Notes: generated from the sequence alone by a model not told the origin. Positions 36,588 to 45,937 are shown, counted from the first letter of the stretch. The stretch: 64,000 nt of DNA from Streptomyces sp. SCUT-3 (GCF_014083985.1 NZ_CP046907.1:3386501-3450500), one strand, 5' to 3'. Program-made: numbers and translations.

Positions 36588-37265
36588 TCAGGCCCCCGCG
36601 CCGCGCGCGAGGATGCCCTGGGCCACCTGTCGCGCCTCCGCCAGCACGGCCGGGTCCCCCCGCTCGGGGTCGAGCTCGAACGCCAGCCTGACCAGGGCGT
36701 CCACCGCGGCCACCGCCACCAGCAGGGAGGTGCGCATCCGCTCGTCGGGTTCCGCGCCGAAGTGCCGGACGACCAGGTGGACGATGCGCTCGACGACGAC
36801 CTCGTCGTTGCGGCGCCCGCCGGCGAGCAGCCGGTCGTCGGCCACGTCGCCGAAGCGCAGGGCGCGGAAGCCGGGTTCGGCCCGGGACATCCGCACGTAC
36901 TCGTCGAAGCCGGCCGCGGCCGCCTCCCACCAGTGGTCGAACCGGGCGCCGGACAGCAGCCGGTCCAGCCGGTCCAGGAAGGCGTCCAGGTTGCGCACCG
37001 ACGCGGCCCGGTAGACGGCGCGGCGGTCGGCGAAGAAGCTGTACAGGGTGGCCAGGCCGACCCCGGCCCGTCCGGCGATGCGCGTGGTCGTGGCCGCCTG
37101 GTAGCCCTCCTCGACGAGCAGGTCCACCGCCGCGTCCAGGATCCGCTCCACCCGCTCGACGCTGCGCCGCTGCTGCGGGGTGCGCCGCAGCGGGAGCGGG
37201 AGCCGGTCCCCGTCCGGCCGCCCGGCCCGCCCGGGCCCGGCCTCCCGGGGGTGTGGTGCGTTCAA
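36588..37265 (-). CDS. TetR-family transcriptional regulator
   Basis: 225 residues. The N-terminal helix-turn-helix (about 35-84) reads RILDAAVDLLVEEGYQAATT, TRIAGRAGVGLATLYSFFAD, typical of the family; the remainder is a helical ligand domain with no recognised ligand. The start is the TTG at 37265, because GAGGA (37273-37277) precedes it by seven bases and no ATG or GTG lies between it and the helix-turn-helix. It is just upstream of the ceramidase on the same strand, with a 254-base gap containing a palindrome, so it probably controls that gene or itself. Confidence 0.93.
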   Translation of the reverse strand: MNAPHPREAGPGRAGRPDGDRLPLPLRRTPQQRRSVERVERILDAAVDLLVEEGYQAATTTRIAGRAGVGLATLYSFFADRRAVYRAASVRNLDAFLDRLDRLLSGARFDHWWEAAAAGFDEYVRMSRAEPGFRALRFGDVADDRLLAGGRRNDEVVVERIVHLVVRHFGAEPDERMRTSLLVAVAAVDALVRLAFELDPERGDPAVLAEARQVAQGILARGAGA

Positions 37266-37374
37266 TCGCCCGTCCTCGTGCGCGGTTCCTGCGGAGGCGC
37301 TCCGCAGCGGTGGCCCGAAAGGCCTTTTCGGGTTTCCCGCTCCCGGCCCGCTCAGCTTTCCGCTCCCGGCCCGC

Positions 37375-38511
37375 TCAGCCCGTGCCGGCGTCGGCCGCGG
37401 CGGCGTCCCGGCCGCGCTGGACGATGCGGTTGAAGGTGAAGGTGTTGATGTCGGCGGCGGTCTGCCTGGCCCTGGTGTCGGAGGCCGGGACCGCCTGGCC
37501 GTCGGTGTAGCCGGAGACCGTGAAGTAGGCGTAGCGGCCGACCGCGTTGGTGGTCAGCCGGCAGGCGACGGCGCGGCAGAAGGTGGGGACGCCGCCCCCG
37601 GGCAGCGACTGGATGTTGCCCTTGGCCTGCGCCTTCACCTTCTGCGCGTCCGCCGCGCTGTCGAAGACGGCGACGCCGATCGTCACCGCGGTGCCGTTCG
37701 CGGTGTAGGTGGCGCGCAGCACCTGCTTGCAGCCGTTGTTCGCCAGGACCGCGCCGAGCGTCCCGGAGGCCGCGGAGGCGCAGCTGCCGGTGCTGCTCGT
37801 GGCGCCCTTGGCGTAGGGCCGGTCGCCCAGGGTGAGCTTCCTGCCCGGGAAGAGGGTCTCGGGGGTGAGGGGGGCGGTGTCCTTCGCGGCGCTGGAGATG
37901 AACTCCAGCGGGTCGGCCGGGGGCGGCGGGGTCACCGTGGGGAACTCGGGATCGGGCGGCAGGGACGCGCCGGGGAGGTCGGCGGGGGCGGAGGCCGACG
38001 GCTTCGCCTTCGGCTTCCCGTCGGTCTTGGAGGCCACCACGGCGGTGGCGACGATGCCGGCGATCGCGCCCGCCGCCAGGACGCCGCCGCAGACCATCAG
38101 CAGCGTGCGGCGCTTGCGGGCGCCCGCCTCGTTCTCCTCCGCCAGCGCGGACCAGTCCGGCTCGCCGGCCCCGGCACCGGTCCCGGGCAGGTCCGGCTGC
38201 TGCGACTGCTGCGGCTGCGGCTGCGGTGCCTGCGGCGGCGCCCAGCTGGGGTCGGGGGAGACCGGCTGCTGCGGCACGAAGGGCTGCTGGGAGGGGTCCT
38301 GACGCGCCGACGGGATGACCTGGCCGTGCAGCACGGGACGCTCGTGGCCGCCGCCCTGCCCGGGGTTCTGCGCCGGGCCCTGCGCGGGCACGGTCCCGTC
38401 GGGGCTCCACGCGGGCCCCTGGCCCTGCGCCTGCCCGTGCCACTGACCCTGACCCTGCCACTGCCCCTGGCCGGACCCGGGGGCGTGGGGCTGCTGCGGA
38501 CCGTCGTTCAT
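37375..38511 (-). CDS. Single-pass membrane protein with Gln/Gly/Pro-rich cytoplasmic part
   Basis: 378 residues, function unknown. Residues 1-125 are low complexity with Gln-Gly and Gln-Pro repeats (GQWQGQGQWHGQAQGQG). A basic stretch AGARKRR and one membrane segment (about 135-162, TLLMVCGGVLAAGAIAGIVA) follow. The outer part has a Pro-rich stalk and a compact domain of about 180 residues with several Cys (GSCASAASG, NNGCKQVL, FCRAVACRL), which may form disulfides. ATG 38511 has a -10-like TAGGAT ending seven bases upstream, so the mRNA may be leaderless. Divergent from the ABC-F gene, 87 bases apart. The last codons lie in a short direct repeat (CCGCTCCCGGCCCGCTCAG, twice). Confidence 0.85.
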   Translation of the reverse strand: MNDGPQQPHAPGSGQGQWQGQGQWHGQAQGQGPAWSPDGTVPAQGPAQNPGQGGGHERPVLHGQVIPSARQDPSQQPFVPQQPVSPDPSWAPPQAPQPQPQQSQQPDLPGTGAGAGEPDWSALAEENEAGARKRRTLLMVCGGVLAAGAIAGIVATAVVASKTDGKPKAKPSASAPADLPGASLPPDPEFPTVTPPPPADPLEFISSAAKDTAPLTPETLFPGRKLTLGDRPYAKGATSSTGSCASAASGTLGAVLANNGCKQVLRATYTANGTAVTIGVAVFDSAADAQKVKAQAKGNIQSLPGGGVPTFCRAVACRLTTNAVGRYAYFTVSGYTDGQAVPASDTRARQTAADINTFTFNRIVQRGRDAAAADAGTG

Positions 38512-38518
38512 GGGCCGA

Positions 38519-38524
38519 ATCCTA
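38519..38524 (-). promoter_or_regulatory. -10 box of a leaderless transcript
   Basis: TAGGAT read on the minus strand, seven bases before ATG 38511. On the other strand GAGAAT (38585-38590) stands eight bases before ATG 38599, so both divergent genes look leaderless. Confidence 0.55.
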
Positions 38525-38598
38525 TGGGAGGGAAGGGGGTTGCGGGACGGGGAAAACCGGTTGGGCGCAGGTCCGGGGAGGGGGGAGAATTCCGCGGC

Positions 38599-40221
38599 AT
38601 GGGACATGTCGAGGTCGCGCATCTGGATTACTGCCTGCCGGACGGGCGGATGCTGCTCGCCGACGTCTCCTTCCGGGTGGGCGAGGGCGCGGTAGCGGCC
38701 CTGGTGGGCGCCAACGGCGCGGGCAAGTCGACGCTGATGCGCCTGGTCGCGGGCGAGCTGGCGCCGGACGCCGGCTCGGTGACCGTCGGCGGCGGGCTCG
38801 GCGTGATGTCGCAGCTGGTCGGGACGGTGCGGGGCGAGGCGTCGGTGCGCGACCTGCTGGTCTCGGTCGCCCCGCCGCGCGTTCGCGAGGCGGCGAAGGC
38901 CGTCGACGAGGCCGAGCTGATGATGATGGCCTCCGACGACGAGCCGGCCCAGCTCGCCTACGCGCAGGCCCTGTCCGACTGGGCGGAGGCCGGCGGCTAC
39001 GAGGCCGAGACCCTGTGGGACAAGTGCACCACCGCGGCCCTGGGCGTCCCCTTCGAACGCGCGCAGTGGCGCGACCTGACCACGCTCTCCGGCGGCGAGC
39101 AGAAGCGGCTGGTGCTCGAGGCGCTGCTGCGCGGCCCGGACGAGGTCCTGCTGCTGGACGAGCCGGACAACTACCTGGACGTGCCCGGCAAGCGCTGGCT
39201 GGAGGAGCAGCTGCGGGCCACCCGCAAGACCGTGCTCCTGGTCTCCCACGACCGGGAGCTGCTGTCCCGCGCGGCGGAGCGGATCGTCAGCGTCGAGGCG
39301 GGCCCGGCCGGCTCCGACGTATGGGTGCACGGCGAGGGCTTCGCCACCTACCACCGGGCGCGCAGGGAGCGGTTCGCCCGCTTCGAGGAGCTGCGCCGCC
39401 GCTGGGACGAGGAGCACGCCCGACTGAAGAAGCTGGTGCTGACGCTGCGCCAGCAGGCCTCGATCAGCCCCGACATGGCCTCCCGCTACCGGGCCGCGCA
39501 GACCCGGCTGAAGCGGTTCGAGGACGCCGGGCCGCCCCCGGAGCCGCCGCGCGAGCAGGAGATCACCATGCGGCTGCGCGGCGGCCGCACCGGGATGCGC
39601 GCGGTGGTCTGCGAGGGCCTGGAGCTGACCGGGCTGATGAAGCCGTTCGACCTGGAGGTCTTCTACGGCGAGCGGGTCGCGGTGCTCGGCTCCAACGGCT
39701 CCGGCAAGTCGCACTTCCTGCGCCTCCTCGCCGGCGACCCCTCCGTCGCGCACGCCGGGCGGTGGAAGCTGGGCGCCCGGGTGGTGCCCGGCCACTTCGC
39801 GCAGACCCACGCCCACCCGGAGCTGGTCGGCCGGCCGCTGGTGGAGATCCTGTGGGCCGAGCACGCCAAGGACCGCGGCGCGGCGATGAGCGTGCTGCGC
39901 CGCTACGAGCTGGAGCGCCAGGGCGACCAGCCGTTCGAGAAGCTCTCGGGCGGCCAGCAGGCCCGCTTCCAGATCCTGCGGCTGGAGCTGGAGGGCGCCA
40001 CCGCCCTGCTGCTGGACGAGCCCACCGACAACCTCGACCTGGAGAGCGCGGAGGCGCTGCAGGAGGGGCTGGAGCGGTTCGACGGGACGGTGCTCGCCGT
40101 CACCCACGACCGCTGGTTCGCCCGCTCCTTCGACCGCTTCCTGGTCTTCGGGCAGGACGGCACGGTCCGCGAGACCCCCGAGCCGGTCTGGGACGAGGGC
40201 CGCGTCGAGCGGCGCCGCTGA
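38599..40221 (+). CDS. ABC-F family ATPase
   Basis: 540 residues with two ATP-binding cassettes and no membrane segments, the ABC-F plan; such proteins act on ribosomes. Cassette 1: Walker A GANGAGKST (37-45), signature LSGGEQKRL (from 163), Walker B LLLDEP (184-189). Cassette 2: GSNGSGKSH (364-372), LSGGQQ (449-454), LLLDEPTDNLD (from 470). His372 replaces the usual Thr after the Walker Ser. The interdomain linker has a helical EELRRRWDEEHARLKKLVLT followed by LRQQASISPDMASRY. ATG 38599 is preferred over upstream in-frame starts. No biosynthetic cluster is near, so a housekeeping role is more likely than self-resistance. Confidence 0.93.
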   Translation: MGHVEVAHLDYCLPDGRMLLADVSFRVGEGAVAALVGANGAGKSTLMRLVAGELAPDAGSVTVGGGLGVMSQLVGTVRGEASVRDLLVSVAPPRVREAAKAVDEAELMMMASDDEPAQLAYAQALSDWAEAGGYEAETLWDKCTTAALGVPFERAQWRDLTTLSGGEQKRLVLEALLRGPDEVLLLDEPDNYLDVPGKRWLEEQLRATRKTVLLVSHDRELLSRAAERIVSVEAGPAGSDVWVHGEGFATYHRARRERFARFEELRRRWDEEHARLKKLVLTLRQQASISPDMASRYRAAQTRLKRFEDAGPPPEPPREQEITMRLRGGRTGMRAVVCEGLELTGLMKPFDLEVFYGERVAVLGSNGSGKSHFLRLLAGDPSVAHAGRWKLGARVVPGHFAQTHAHPELVGRPLVEILWAEHAKDRGAAMSVLRRYELERQGDQPFEKLSGGQQARFQILRLELEGATALLLDEPTDNLDLESAEALQEGLERFDGTVLAVTHDRWFARSFDRFLVFGQDGTVRETPEPVWDEGRVERRR

Positions 40222-40306
40222 CCGCTGACCACGGGTGGAGGGCGGCGGGCGGCGGGCGGCGGCGGAGCGGCTGCGGCAGTGGCCGCCGCCCCGGCGACGG
40301 GGCGTT

Positions 40307-40336
40307 TTGACCCCCGGAGCGCGCGGCGGGTATCCT
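40307..40336 (+). promoter_or_regulatory. Promoter of rplM-rpsI
   Basis: TTGACC (40307-40312) and TATCCT (40331-40336), 18 bases apart. It gives a leader of about 170 bases that contains an imperfect GC-rich hairpin (about 40413-40446). In other bacteria L13 leaders are autoregulated; here that is only a guess. Confidence 0.7.
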
Positions 40337-40513
40337 GCGGGTTCGTTATGCGTATTGGCTTGCTCGTTCTCACGTGAGAGGCCGTTACGCCGGTCCACCG
40401 GGCCGATGACCAGCGGCGGGCACGGGTTGCGTCCCCGTGTGCCGCCTCGGCTGTCGTGATCGTCCGGGTGGCCTTGTCAGGACCCACTCACTGAAGAAGC
40501 GAAGGCTACGACC

Positions 40514-40957
40514 GTGCGTACGTACAGCCCCAAGCCCGGCGACGTCCAGCGCCAGTGGCACGTCATCGACGCGCAGGACGTTGTCCTGGGCCGCCTGGCC
40601 AGCCAGGCCGCGTCCCTCCTCCGGGGCAAGCACAAGCCGGTGTACGCGCCCCACGTCGACACTGGTGACTTCGTCATTGTCATCAACGCCGACAAGGTGC
40701 ACCTGTCCGGCAACAAGCGGACCCAGAAGATGGCCTACCGCCACTCGGGCTACCCGGGTGGTCTGCGGTCCGTCCGCTACGACGACCTGCTGGCCAACAA
40801 CCCGGAGAAGGCCATCGAGAAGGCCGTCAAGGGGATGCTCCCGAAGAACACCCTGGGCCGGCAGATGCTCTCCAAGCTGAAGGTGTACCGCGGTGCCGAG
40901 CACCCGCACGCCGCTCAGCAGCCGGTCCCGTTCGAGATCACCCAGGTCGCGCAGTAG
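40514..40957 (+). CDS. rplM: 50S ribosomal protein L13
   Basis: Early 50S assembly protein. 147 residues, [20 protein letters not shown], with [19 protein letters not shown] and [19 protein letters not shown] motifs. GTG 40514 with GAAGG upstream. Operon with rpsI, 40 bases later. Confidence 0.98.
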   Translation: MRTYSPKPGDVQRQWHVIDAQDVVLGRLASQAASLLRGKHKPVYAPHVDTGDFVIVINADKVHLSGNKRTQKMAYRHSGYPGGLRSVRYDDLLANNPEKAIEKAVKGMLPKNTLGRQMLSKLKVYRGAEHPHAAQQPVPFEITQVAQ

Positions 40958-40997
40958 TCCCGGCCGCACCCCAGAAGAAAAGGAACTGAGGAGAATC

Positions 40998-41492
40998 GTG
41001 GCCGAGACCACCGCTGAGACCCCCGTCGAGGTCGAGGAGACCTACGAAGAAGAGGGCCAGGAGAGCTACACCACCGAGTCGCTGATCGGCCGCTTCGGCG
41101 AGCCGCAGCCGGCCGCCGGCACCGGCCGCCGCAAGCGCTCCGTGGCGCGCGTCCGCATCGTGCCGGGCACCGGCAAGTGGAAGATCAACGGGCGCACGCT
41201 CGAGGACTACTTCCCGAACAAGGTGCACCAGCAGGAAGTCAACGAGCCCTTCAAGGTGCTCGAGCTCGACGGCCGCTACGACGTCATCGCCCGCATCGCG
41301 GGCGGCGGCGTCTCCGGCCAGGCCGGCGCCCTGCGCCTCGGCGTGGCCCGCGCCCTGAACGAGGCCGACGTGGACAACAACCGCGGCGCCCTCAAGAAGG
41401 CGGGCTTCCTGACCCGCGACGCCCGTGAGATCGAGCGCAAGAAGGCCGGTCTCAAGAAGGCCCGCAAGGCCCCGCAGTACAGCAAGCGCTAA
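40998..41492 (+). CDS. rpsI: 30S ribosomal protein S9
   Basis: S9 has a C-terminal tail that touches P-site tRNA; the ending [12 protein letters not shown] is intact. 164 residues. The first 35 are an acidic extension ([20 protein letters not shown]) typical of actinobacteria. GTG 40998 follows GAGGAG. A terminator follows at 41515. Confidence 0.98.
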   Translation: MAETTAETPVEVEETYEEEGQESYTTESLIGRFGEPQPAAGTGRRKRSVARVRIVPGTGKWKINGRTLEDYFPNKVHQQEVNEPFKVLELDGRYDVIARIAGGGVSGQAGALRLGVARALNEADVDNNRGALKKAGFLTRDAREIERKKAGLKKARKAPQYSKR

Positions 41493-41514
41493 ATTACTGC
41501 TGCTGCACGCGCGT

Positions 41515-41549
41515 ACGCCCCGGAGGCACTGTCTGTGCCCCCGGGGCGT
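41515..41549 (+). terminator. Terminator after rpsI
   Basis: 15-base arms 41515-41529 and 41535-41549 with one mismatch and loop TGTCT, then TCGCTTTCC. Confidence 0.8.
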
Positions 41550-41616
41550 TCGCTTTCCGGAACGGATTCCGCTCGGATTCACACGGTTTCCCAGGCACAA
41601 CCTCGGAGGAAGCACA

Positions 41617-42972
41617 GTGGCACGACTCTTCGGAACGGACGGGGTGCGCGGCGTCGCCAACGCCGACCTGACCGCCGAGATGGCGCTCGGCCTCTCGGTC
41701 GCGGCGGCGCACGTACTCGGCGACGCGGGCACCGTGGGCCACCGGCCGGTCGCCGTGGTCGGACGCGATCCGCGGGCCTCGGGCGAGTTCCTCGAGGCCG
41801 CCGTGGTGGCGGGCCTGGCCAGTTCCGGGGTGGACGTCCTGCGGGTCGGTGTGCTGCCCACTCCGGCGGTGGCGTATCTCACCGGCGCGCTGGGCGCCGA
41901 CCTCGGCGTGATGCTCTCCGCGAGCCACAACCCGATGCCCGACAACGGCATCAAGTTCATCGCCCGCGGAGGCCACAAGCTCGCCGACGACATCGAGGAC
42001 CGCATCGAGGCGATGTACCGCGCCCACGCCTCCGGCGAGCCGTGGGAGCGCCCGACCGGCGCCGGCGTGGGCCGGGTCCGAGAGCACGACGAGGGCTTCG
42101 ACCAGTACGTCGCCCACCTCGTCGGGGTGCTGCCGAACCGCCTCGACGGGCTGAAGGTCGTGATCGACGGGGCGCACGGCGCCGCCGCCCGGGTCTCCCC
42201 GGAGGCGTTCTCCCGGGCCGGCGCCGAGGTGGTCACGATCGGCACGTCCCCCGACGGGCTGAACATCAACGACGGCATAGGGTCCACCCACCTGGAGCAG
42301 CTCAAGGCGGCCGTCGTCGCGCACGGCGCCGACCTGGGCGTGGCCCACGACGGCGACGCGGACCGCTGCCTGGCCGTGGACGCCGAGGGCAACGAGGTCG
42401 ACGGCGACCAGATCCTGGCCGTCCTGGCGCTGGGCATGCGCGAGGCCGGCGCGCTGCGCCGGAACACCGTGGTCGCCACCGTCATGTCCAACCTGGGCTT
42501 CAGGCTGGCGCTCGAGCGCGAGGGCATCGACCTGGTGCAGACCGCGGTCGGCGACCGCTACGTGCTGGAGGAGATGAAGGCCGGCGGCTACGCCCTCGGC
42601 GGCGAGCAGTCCGGCCACGTGATCATCCTCGACCACGCCACCACCGGCGACGGCACGCTCACCGGCCTGATGCTGGCCGCCCGGGTCGCCGCGACCGGCC
42701 GGTCCCTGAAGGACCTGGCGTCGGTGATGACCCGGCTGCCGCAGATACTCGTCAACGTCCGCGACGTCGACAAGAGCCGGGTGGCCGACTGCCGCGCCCT
42801 GGGCGAGGCGGTGGCCGAGGCCGAGCGCGAGCTCGGCTCCACCGGACGGGTGCTGCTGCGCTCCTCCGGCACCGAGCCGCTGGTGCGGGTCATGGTCGAG
42901 GCGGCCGACGCCGACCAGGCCCGCTCGGTCGCCGAGCGGCTCGCCGACGTGGTCAAGTCCGAACTGGGCTGA
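41617..42972 (+). CDS. glmM: Phosphoglucosamine mutase
   Basis: Converts glucosamine-6-phosphate to glucosamine-1-phosphate for UDP-GlcNAc and peptidoglycan. 451 residues. The phosphoserine loop [12 protein letters not shown] has catalytic Ser103; the metal loop DGDADRC and the sugar-binding GGEQSGH are present. GTG 41617 has GGAGGA six bases upstream. glmS, which makes its substrate, is 4.6 kb downstream. Confidence 0.98.
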   Translation: MARLFGTDGVRGVANADLTAEMALGLSVAAAHVLGDAGTVGHRPVAVVGRDPRASGEFLEAAVVAGLASSGVDVLRVGVLPTPAVAYLTGALGADLGVMLSASHNPMPDNGIKFIARGGHKLADDIEDRIEAMYRAHASGEPWERPTGAGVGRVREHDEGFDQYVAHLVGVLPNRLDGLKVVIDGAHGAAARVSPEAFSRAGAEVVTIGTSPDGLNINDGIGSTHLEQLKAAVVAHGADLGVAHDGDADRCLAVDAEGNEVDGDQILAVLALGMREAGALRRNTVVATVMSNLGFRLALEREGIDLVQTAVGDRYVLEEMKAGGYALGGEQSGHVIILDHATTGDGTLTGLMLAARVAATGRSLKDLASVMTRLPQILVNVRDVDKSRVADCRALGEAVAEAERELGSTGRVLLRSSGTEPLVRVMVEAADADQARSVAERLADVVKSELG

Positions 42973-42978
42973 CCGGGC

Positions 42979-43011
42979 CGGTGCGGCGGGCCCGCCCGGC
43001 CCGCCGCACCG
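42979..43011. terminator. Terminator between convergent glmM and DUF389 gene
   Basis: 13-base perfect arms (42979-42991, 42999-43011) around a seven-base loop; can serve both strands. Confidence 0.8.
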
Positions 43012-43144
43012 CTGCCTGCGCTGCCAAACCGCTGCCCGTGCTGCCGCCCGCCCCGCCGTCTGTGCCTCGCGGCGGCGCAGGCCCGCCGTGGGGCTCGGCC
43101 TCCGTGGGGACTCGGCAGTTGTGGGGACTCGGCCGCCGTGGGGT

Positions 43145-44089
43145 TCAGCCGCCGTGGGGCCAGGCGGGCCCGCGCCGCCTCGTCAGGAGCCGCCTCCCGA
43201 CGCCCAGGGTCAGCGTGCCCGCGGCCACGATGCCGGCCACGTTCACGAACAGCTGGAGCAGGGAGCCGCCCACCTGCTGGAGGTTGCCGAAGGCCAGCGC
43301 CACGGCCGTGTTGGCCGCGGCCGGCACGGTGGTCACCGAGATCGCCACTCCCGTCAGCGCCTCGGACTTCGACGAGGTCAGCGACAGCATCCCGGCGACG
43401 CCCGCGAGCAGGGCCACGGTGAGGGCGAGGTGGCCCGGTTCCCAGATGAAGGCGGTGCTGGTCCGTTCCGCCGTGCTCTCCGCCGCGGTGAACTGGCCGG
43501 TCGCCCGCATCAGCAGGCTGAAGAGGGTCGTCAGCAGCATCGCCGCGGGGAAGCCGACCGCCAGGGTGGCCAGGGACTGCCGGGCCAGCCGGCGGTCGCG
43601 CCCCGTCAGGCCCACGCACAGTCCGGCCAGCGGGCCGAAGTCCGGGCCGACCACCATGGCGCCCACGATCAGGGTGTCGCTCTGCAGCACGACGCCGCAG
43701 GCCCCCAGCATGACGGCCACCGCCATGAAGACGAGGAACACCGGGGTGAGGGCGGCCTTGTCCCGGACGCCCTCGACCACGGCCTCCCACACCACCGTGT
43801 CGGCGTTCTCGCCCGGCGCCTCCCTCTCGGCCTCCCGCGCGCTCCGGGACAGCACCAGCTCCAGGGTGTCGCCCGTGACGGCGCCCCGCTCGTCCACGCC
43901 GAGGCCGCGCAGGCCCTCCAGGAGCCCGTCGGCGACGCTGCGGGCCACGTCGCACATGACCACGTCGCCGGCCGGGTCGCGGGCCGCCCCGGGCAGCACG
44001 ACCAGGTGGGCGGTGCCCGGCCGGCCCTCCAGCAGGGCGCACACCTCACCGGTGCGGTCGGCGGGCACGATCAGGCGCAGGTGCAGCAT
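43145..44089 (-). CDS. DUF389 membrane protein, copy 1
   Basis: 314 residues, unknown function. The N-terminal soluble part (1-110, MLHLRLIVPADRTGEVCALL) resembles a small regulatory fold. Six or so membrane segments follow, with the conserved SDTLIVGAMVVGPDFGPLAG and GMLSLTSSKSEALTGVAISV motifs of the DUF389 family. Start ATG 44089 with GGGAGG seven to eight bases upstream. A close paralogue lies next to it on the same strand. Confidence 0.9.
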   Translation of the reverse strand: MLHLRLIVPADRTGEVCALLEGRPGTAHLVVLPGAARDPAGDVVMCDVARSVADGLLEGLRGLGVDERGAVTGDTLELVLSRSAREAEREAPGENADTVVWEAVVEGVRDKAALTPVFLVFMAVAVMLGACGVVLQSDTLIVGAMVVGPDFGPLAGLCVGLTGRDRRLARQSLATLAVGFPAAMLLTTLFSLLMRATGQFTAAESTAERTSTAFIWEPGHLALTVALLAGVAGMLSLTSSKSEALTGVAISVTTVPAAANTAVALAFGNLQQVGGSLLQLFVNVAGIVAAGTLTLGVGRRLLTRRRGPAWPHGG

Positions 44090-44269
44090 CCGGAGCCTCC
44101 CGGGCGTGCGGGGAACGGCCGCCGGGCCGGGCGTGGCCGACGGCTGTTCGTTCCGCGCCCGGTCCGGAGGGGACGGCGGGGCGGGCGCCCGCCCCGTACG
44201 GCCATCCTGGGCGCCCGTCCGCGGGACCGCGCGCGGGGCCGTCCGGCCGGACGCCCGGCAGCACCCGCC

Positions 44270-44320
44270 GGCCGTCGGGCCGGGGCGGCCGTCGGGCCGG
44301 GGCGGCCGTCGGGCCGGGGC
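44270..44320. repeat. Three tandem 17-bp repeats
   Basis: GGCCGTCGGGCCGGGGC occurs three times without mismatch (44270-44286, 44287-44303, 44304-44320) in the gap between the two DUF389 genes, with a decayed partial copy after. No other feature was seen in this 266-base gap. Confidence 0.9.
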
Positions 44321-44355
44321 GGCCGTGGGGGCCGCGGGGGGCCGCCCGCCGGGGG

Positions 44356-45285
44356 TCAGGCGTGCACGCGGCGCCTCGTCCAGAAGAACCTCTGGACGAG
44401 CAGTGTCAGCGTGCCCGCGATCACGATGCCGGCCAGGTTCACGGCGAGCTGGAGCGAGGAGCCCCACATCTGCCGGTGGTCGCCGAGGGTCAGCGCCACG
44501 GCGGCGTTCGCCGCGGCCGGGACGGTGGTCACCGAGATCGCCACCCCCACCAGGGCGCCGGACTTCGAGGAGGTCAGCGACAGCATCCCGGCGACGCCGG
44601 CGAGGAGTGCCACGACGAAGGAGAACGGGTCCGGGTCCCAGATGAACGAGGTGTTGGGCCGGTCCGCGTGGACCCGGGCGTCGGTGAACAGGTCCAGCCC
44701 GCCCATGAGCCAGCTGAAGGCGACCGTCAGGAGCATCGCCACGGGGAAGCCGACCAGCAGGGCCAGCACCGAGCGCCAGGCCAGGTCGGCGCGCCGCCGC
44801 ACCAGGGCCACGCACAGTCCCGCCACCGGGCCGAACTCGGGGCCCACCACCATGGCGCCCACGATCAGGATCGCGCTGTCCAGCACCACGCCGCAGGCCG
44901 CCAGCATGGTGGCCACCGTGAGGAAGGCCAGGAACGTGGCGGTGAGGGTGGACTCCTCGTGGGTCTCCTCGACCAGGGACTCCCACACCACCGCGTCGGC
45001 GCCCTCCCCGGGCGCCTCGTCCTTCGCCTGCTCGGCCTGCCGGGAGAGCGAGAGGTCCACGCTGTCCACCGAGATGGAGCCGTGCTCGTCGAGGCCGAGG
45101 CCGCGCAGGTCGTCCAGCAGTTCGTCGGCGGCCTCGCGGGCGACGTCGCACGTGACCACGTCGCCGGGCGGGGTGCGGGCCGCCCCGGGCAGCACGACCA
45201 GGTGCGCGGTGCCCGCCCTCTCCTCCAGGAGGGCGCACACCTCCTCCGTGCGGGCGGAGGGCACGATCAGGCGCAGATGCAGCAT
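44356..45285 (-). CDS. DUF389 membrane protein, copy 2
   Basis: 309 residues, same plan as its neighbour: MLHLRLIVPSARTEEVCALL at the start, then AILIVGAMVVGPEFGPVAGL and GMLSLTSSKSGALVGVAISV in the membrane part. Start ATG 45285 has AGAAGGA six bases upstream; an upstream in-frame ATG at 45366 would overlap the promoter region of the divergent gene. A tandem duplication produced the pair. Confidence 0.9.
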   Translation of the reverse strand: MLHLRLIVPSARTEEVCALLEERAGTAHLVVLPGAARTPPGDVVTCDVAREAADELLDDLRGLGLDEHGSISVDSVDLSLSRQAEQAKDEAPGEGADAVVWESLVEETHEESTLTATFLAFLTVATMLAACGVVLDSAILIVGAMVVGPEFGPVAGLCVALVRRRADLAWRSVLALLVGFPVAMLLTVAFSWLMGGLDLFTDARVHADRPNTSFIWDPDPFSFVVALLAGVAGMLSLTSSKSGALVGVAISVTTVPAAANAAVALTLGDHRQMWGSSLQLAVNLAGIVIAGTLTLLVQRFFWTRRRVHA

Positions 45286-45355
45286 CAAGGTCCTTCTGGT
45301 GCAAAGGAGATGAGGATGCCGGGCGAGCGCGGCCGGTGCAGCATAATCCAGTCGC

Positions 45356-45937
45356 ATGACGAACACCGCGCAGCCAGGAGAAGGCGGATTCGGCCCGCCC
45401 GGGCCGGGACACCCCGGCGGAGGACCGGCTGCCTACGGCTACCCCGGCCCCTCGTACGGCTACCCCCAGCAGCCGCCCGCGGGGACTCCGGGGCCGGTGC
45501 ACGGAGGCGCGTTCCCCCCGGGCGCACCGGCAGGCGCGGGAATGCCGACCGGTGGCGGAATGCCGGCCGGCGCGGGAATGCCGCTCGGCGGGGGCGTGCC
45601 GCTGATGACGATCGGGGACATCGCGGTGACGGCCGACACTGTCCTCACCCCGGCGGGCCCGATGCCGCTCAAGGGCGCGGTGTGGACCGCGACCGACATG
45701 TCCCGCACCGAGCAGAGCATGCCGGCCTACGCCGTGGTGCTCGCCATTGTCTTCTTCCTCTTCTGCCTGCTCGGCCTGTTCTTCCTGCTCATCAAGGAGA
45801 CGAGGACCACCGGCCACGTCCAGGTGACGGTCAACAGCGGGGGCCGATTCCACTCGACGATGGTGCCGGTCAACTCGCCCTTCGCCGTCGCGGACGTGAT
45901 GAACCGCGTCAACCACGTCCGCGCGATGAGCTTCTGA
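45356..45937 (+). CDS. Single-pass membrane protein with Gly/Pro-rich N-terminus
   Basis: 193 residues, unknown function. Residues 1-80 are Gly/Pro/Tyr-rich with repeats (GYPGPSYGYPQQP; GMPTGGGMPAGAGMP). A compact middle part IGDIAVTADTVLTPAGPMPL precedes one membrane segment (about 123-146, YAVVLAIVFFLFCLLGLFFL). The tail HVQVTVNSGGRFHSTMVPVN is conserved-looking. A -10-like CATAAT (45342-45347) ends eight bases before the ATG, so the transcript is probably leaderless. Divergent from the DUF389 pair, convergent with coaA. Confidence 0.88.
   Translation: MTNTAQPGEGGFGPPGPGHPGGGPAAYGYPGPSYGYPQQPPAGTPGPVHGGAFPPGAPAGAGMPTGGGMPAGAGMPLGGGVPLMTIGDIAVTADTVLTPAGPMPLKGAVWTATDMSRTEQSMPAYAVVLAIVFFLFCLLGLFFLLIKETRTTGHVQVTVNSGGRFHSTMVPVNSPFAVADVMNRVNHVRAMSF

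Noticed and set aside
37375-40398. Minus-strand frame joining the membrane protein to the region opposite the ABC-F gene
   Set aside because: Only the part below 38511 is real; upstream is the mirror of the ABC-F coding sequence.
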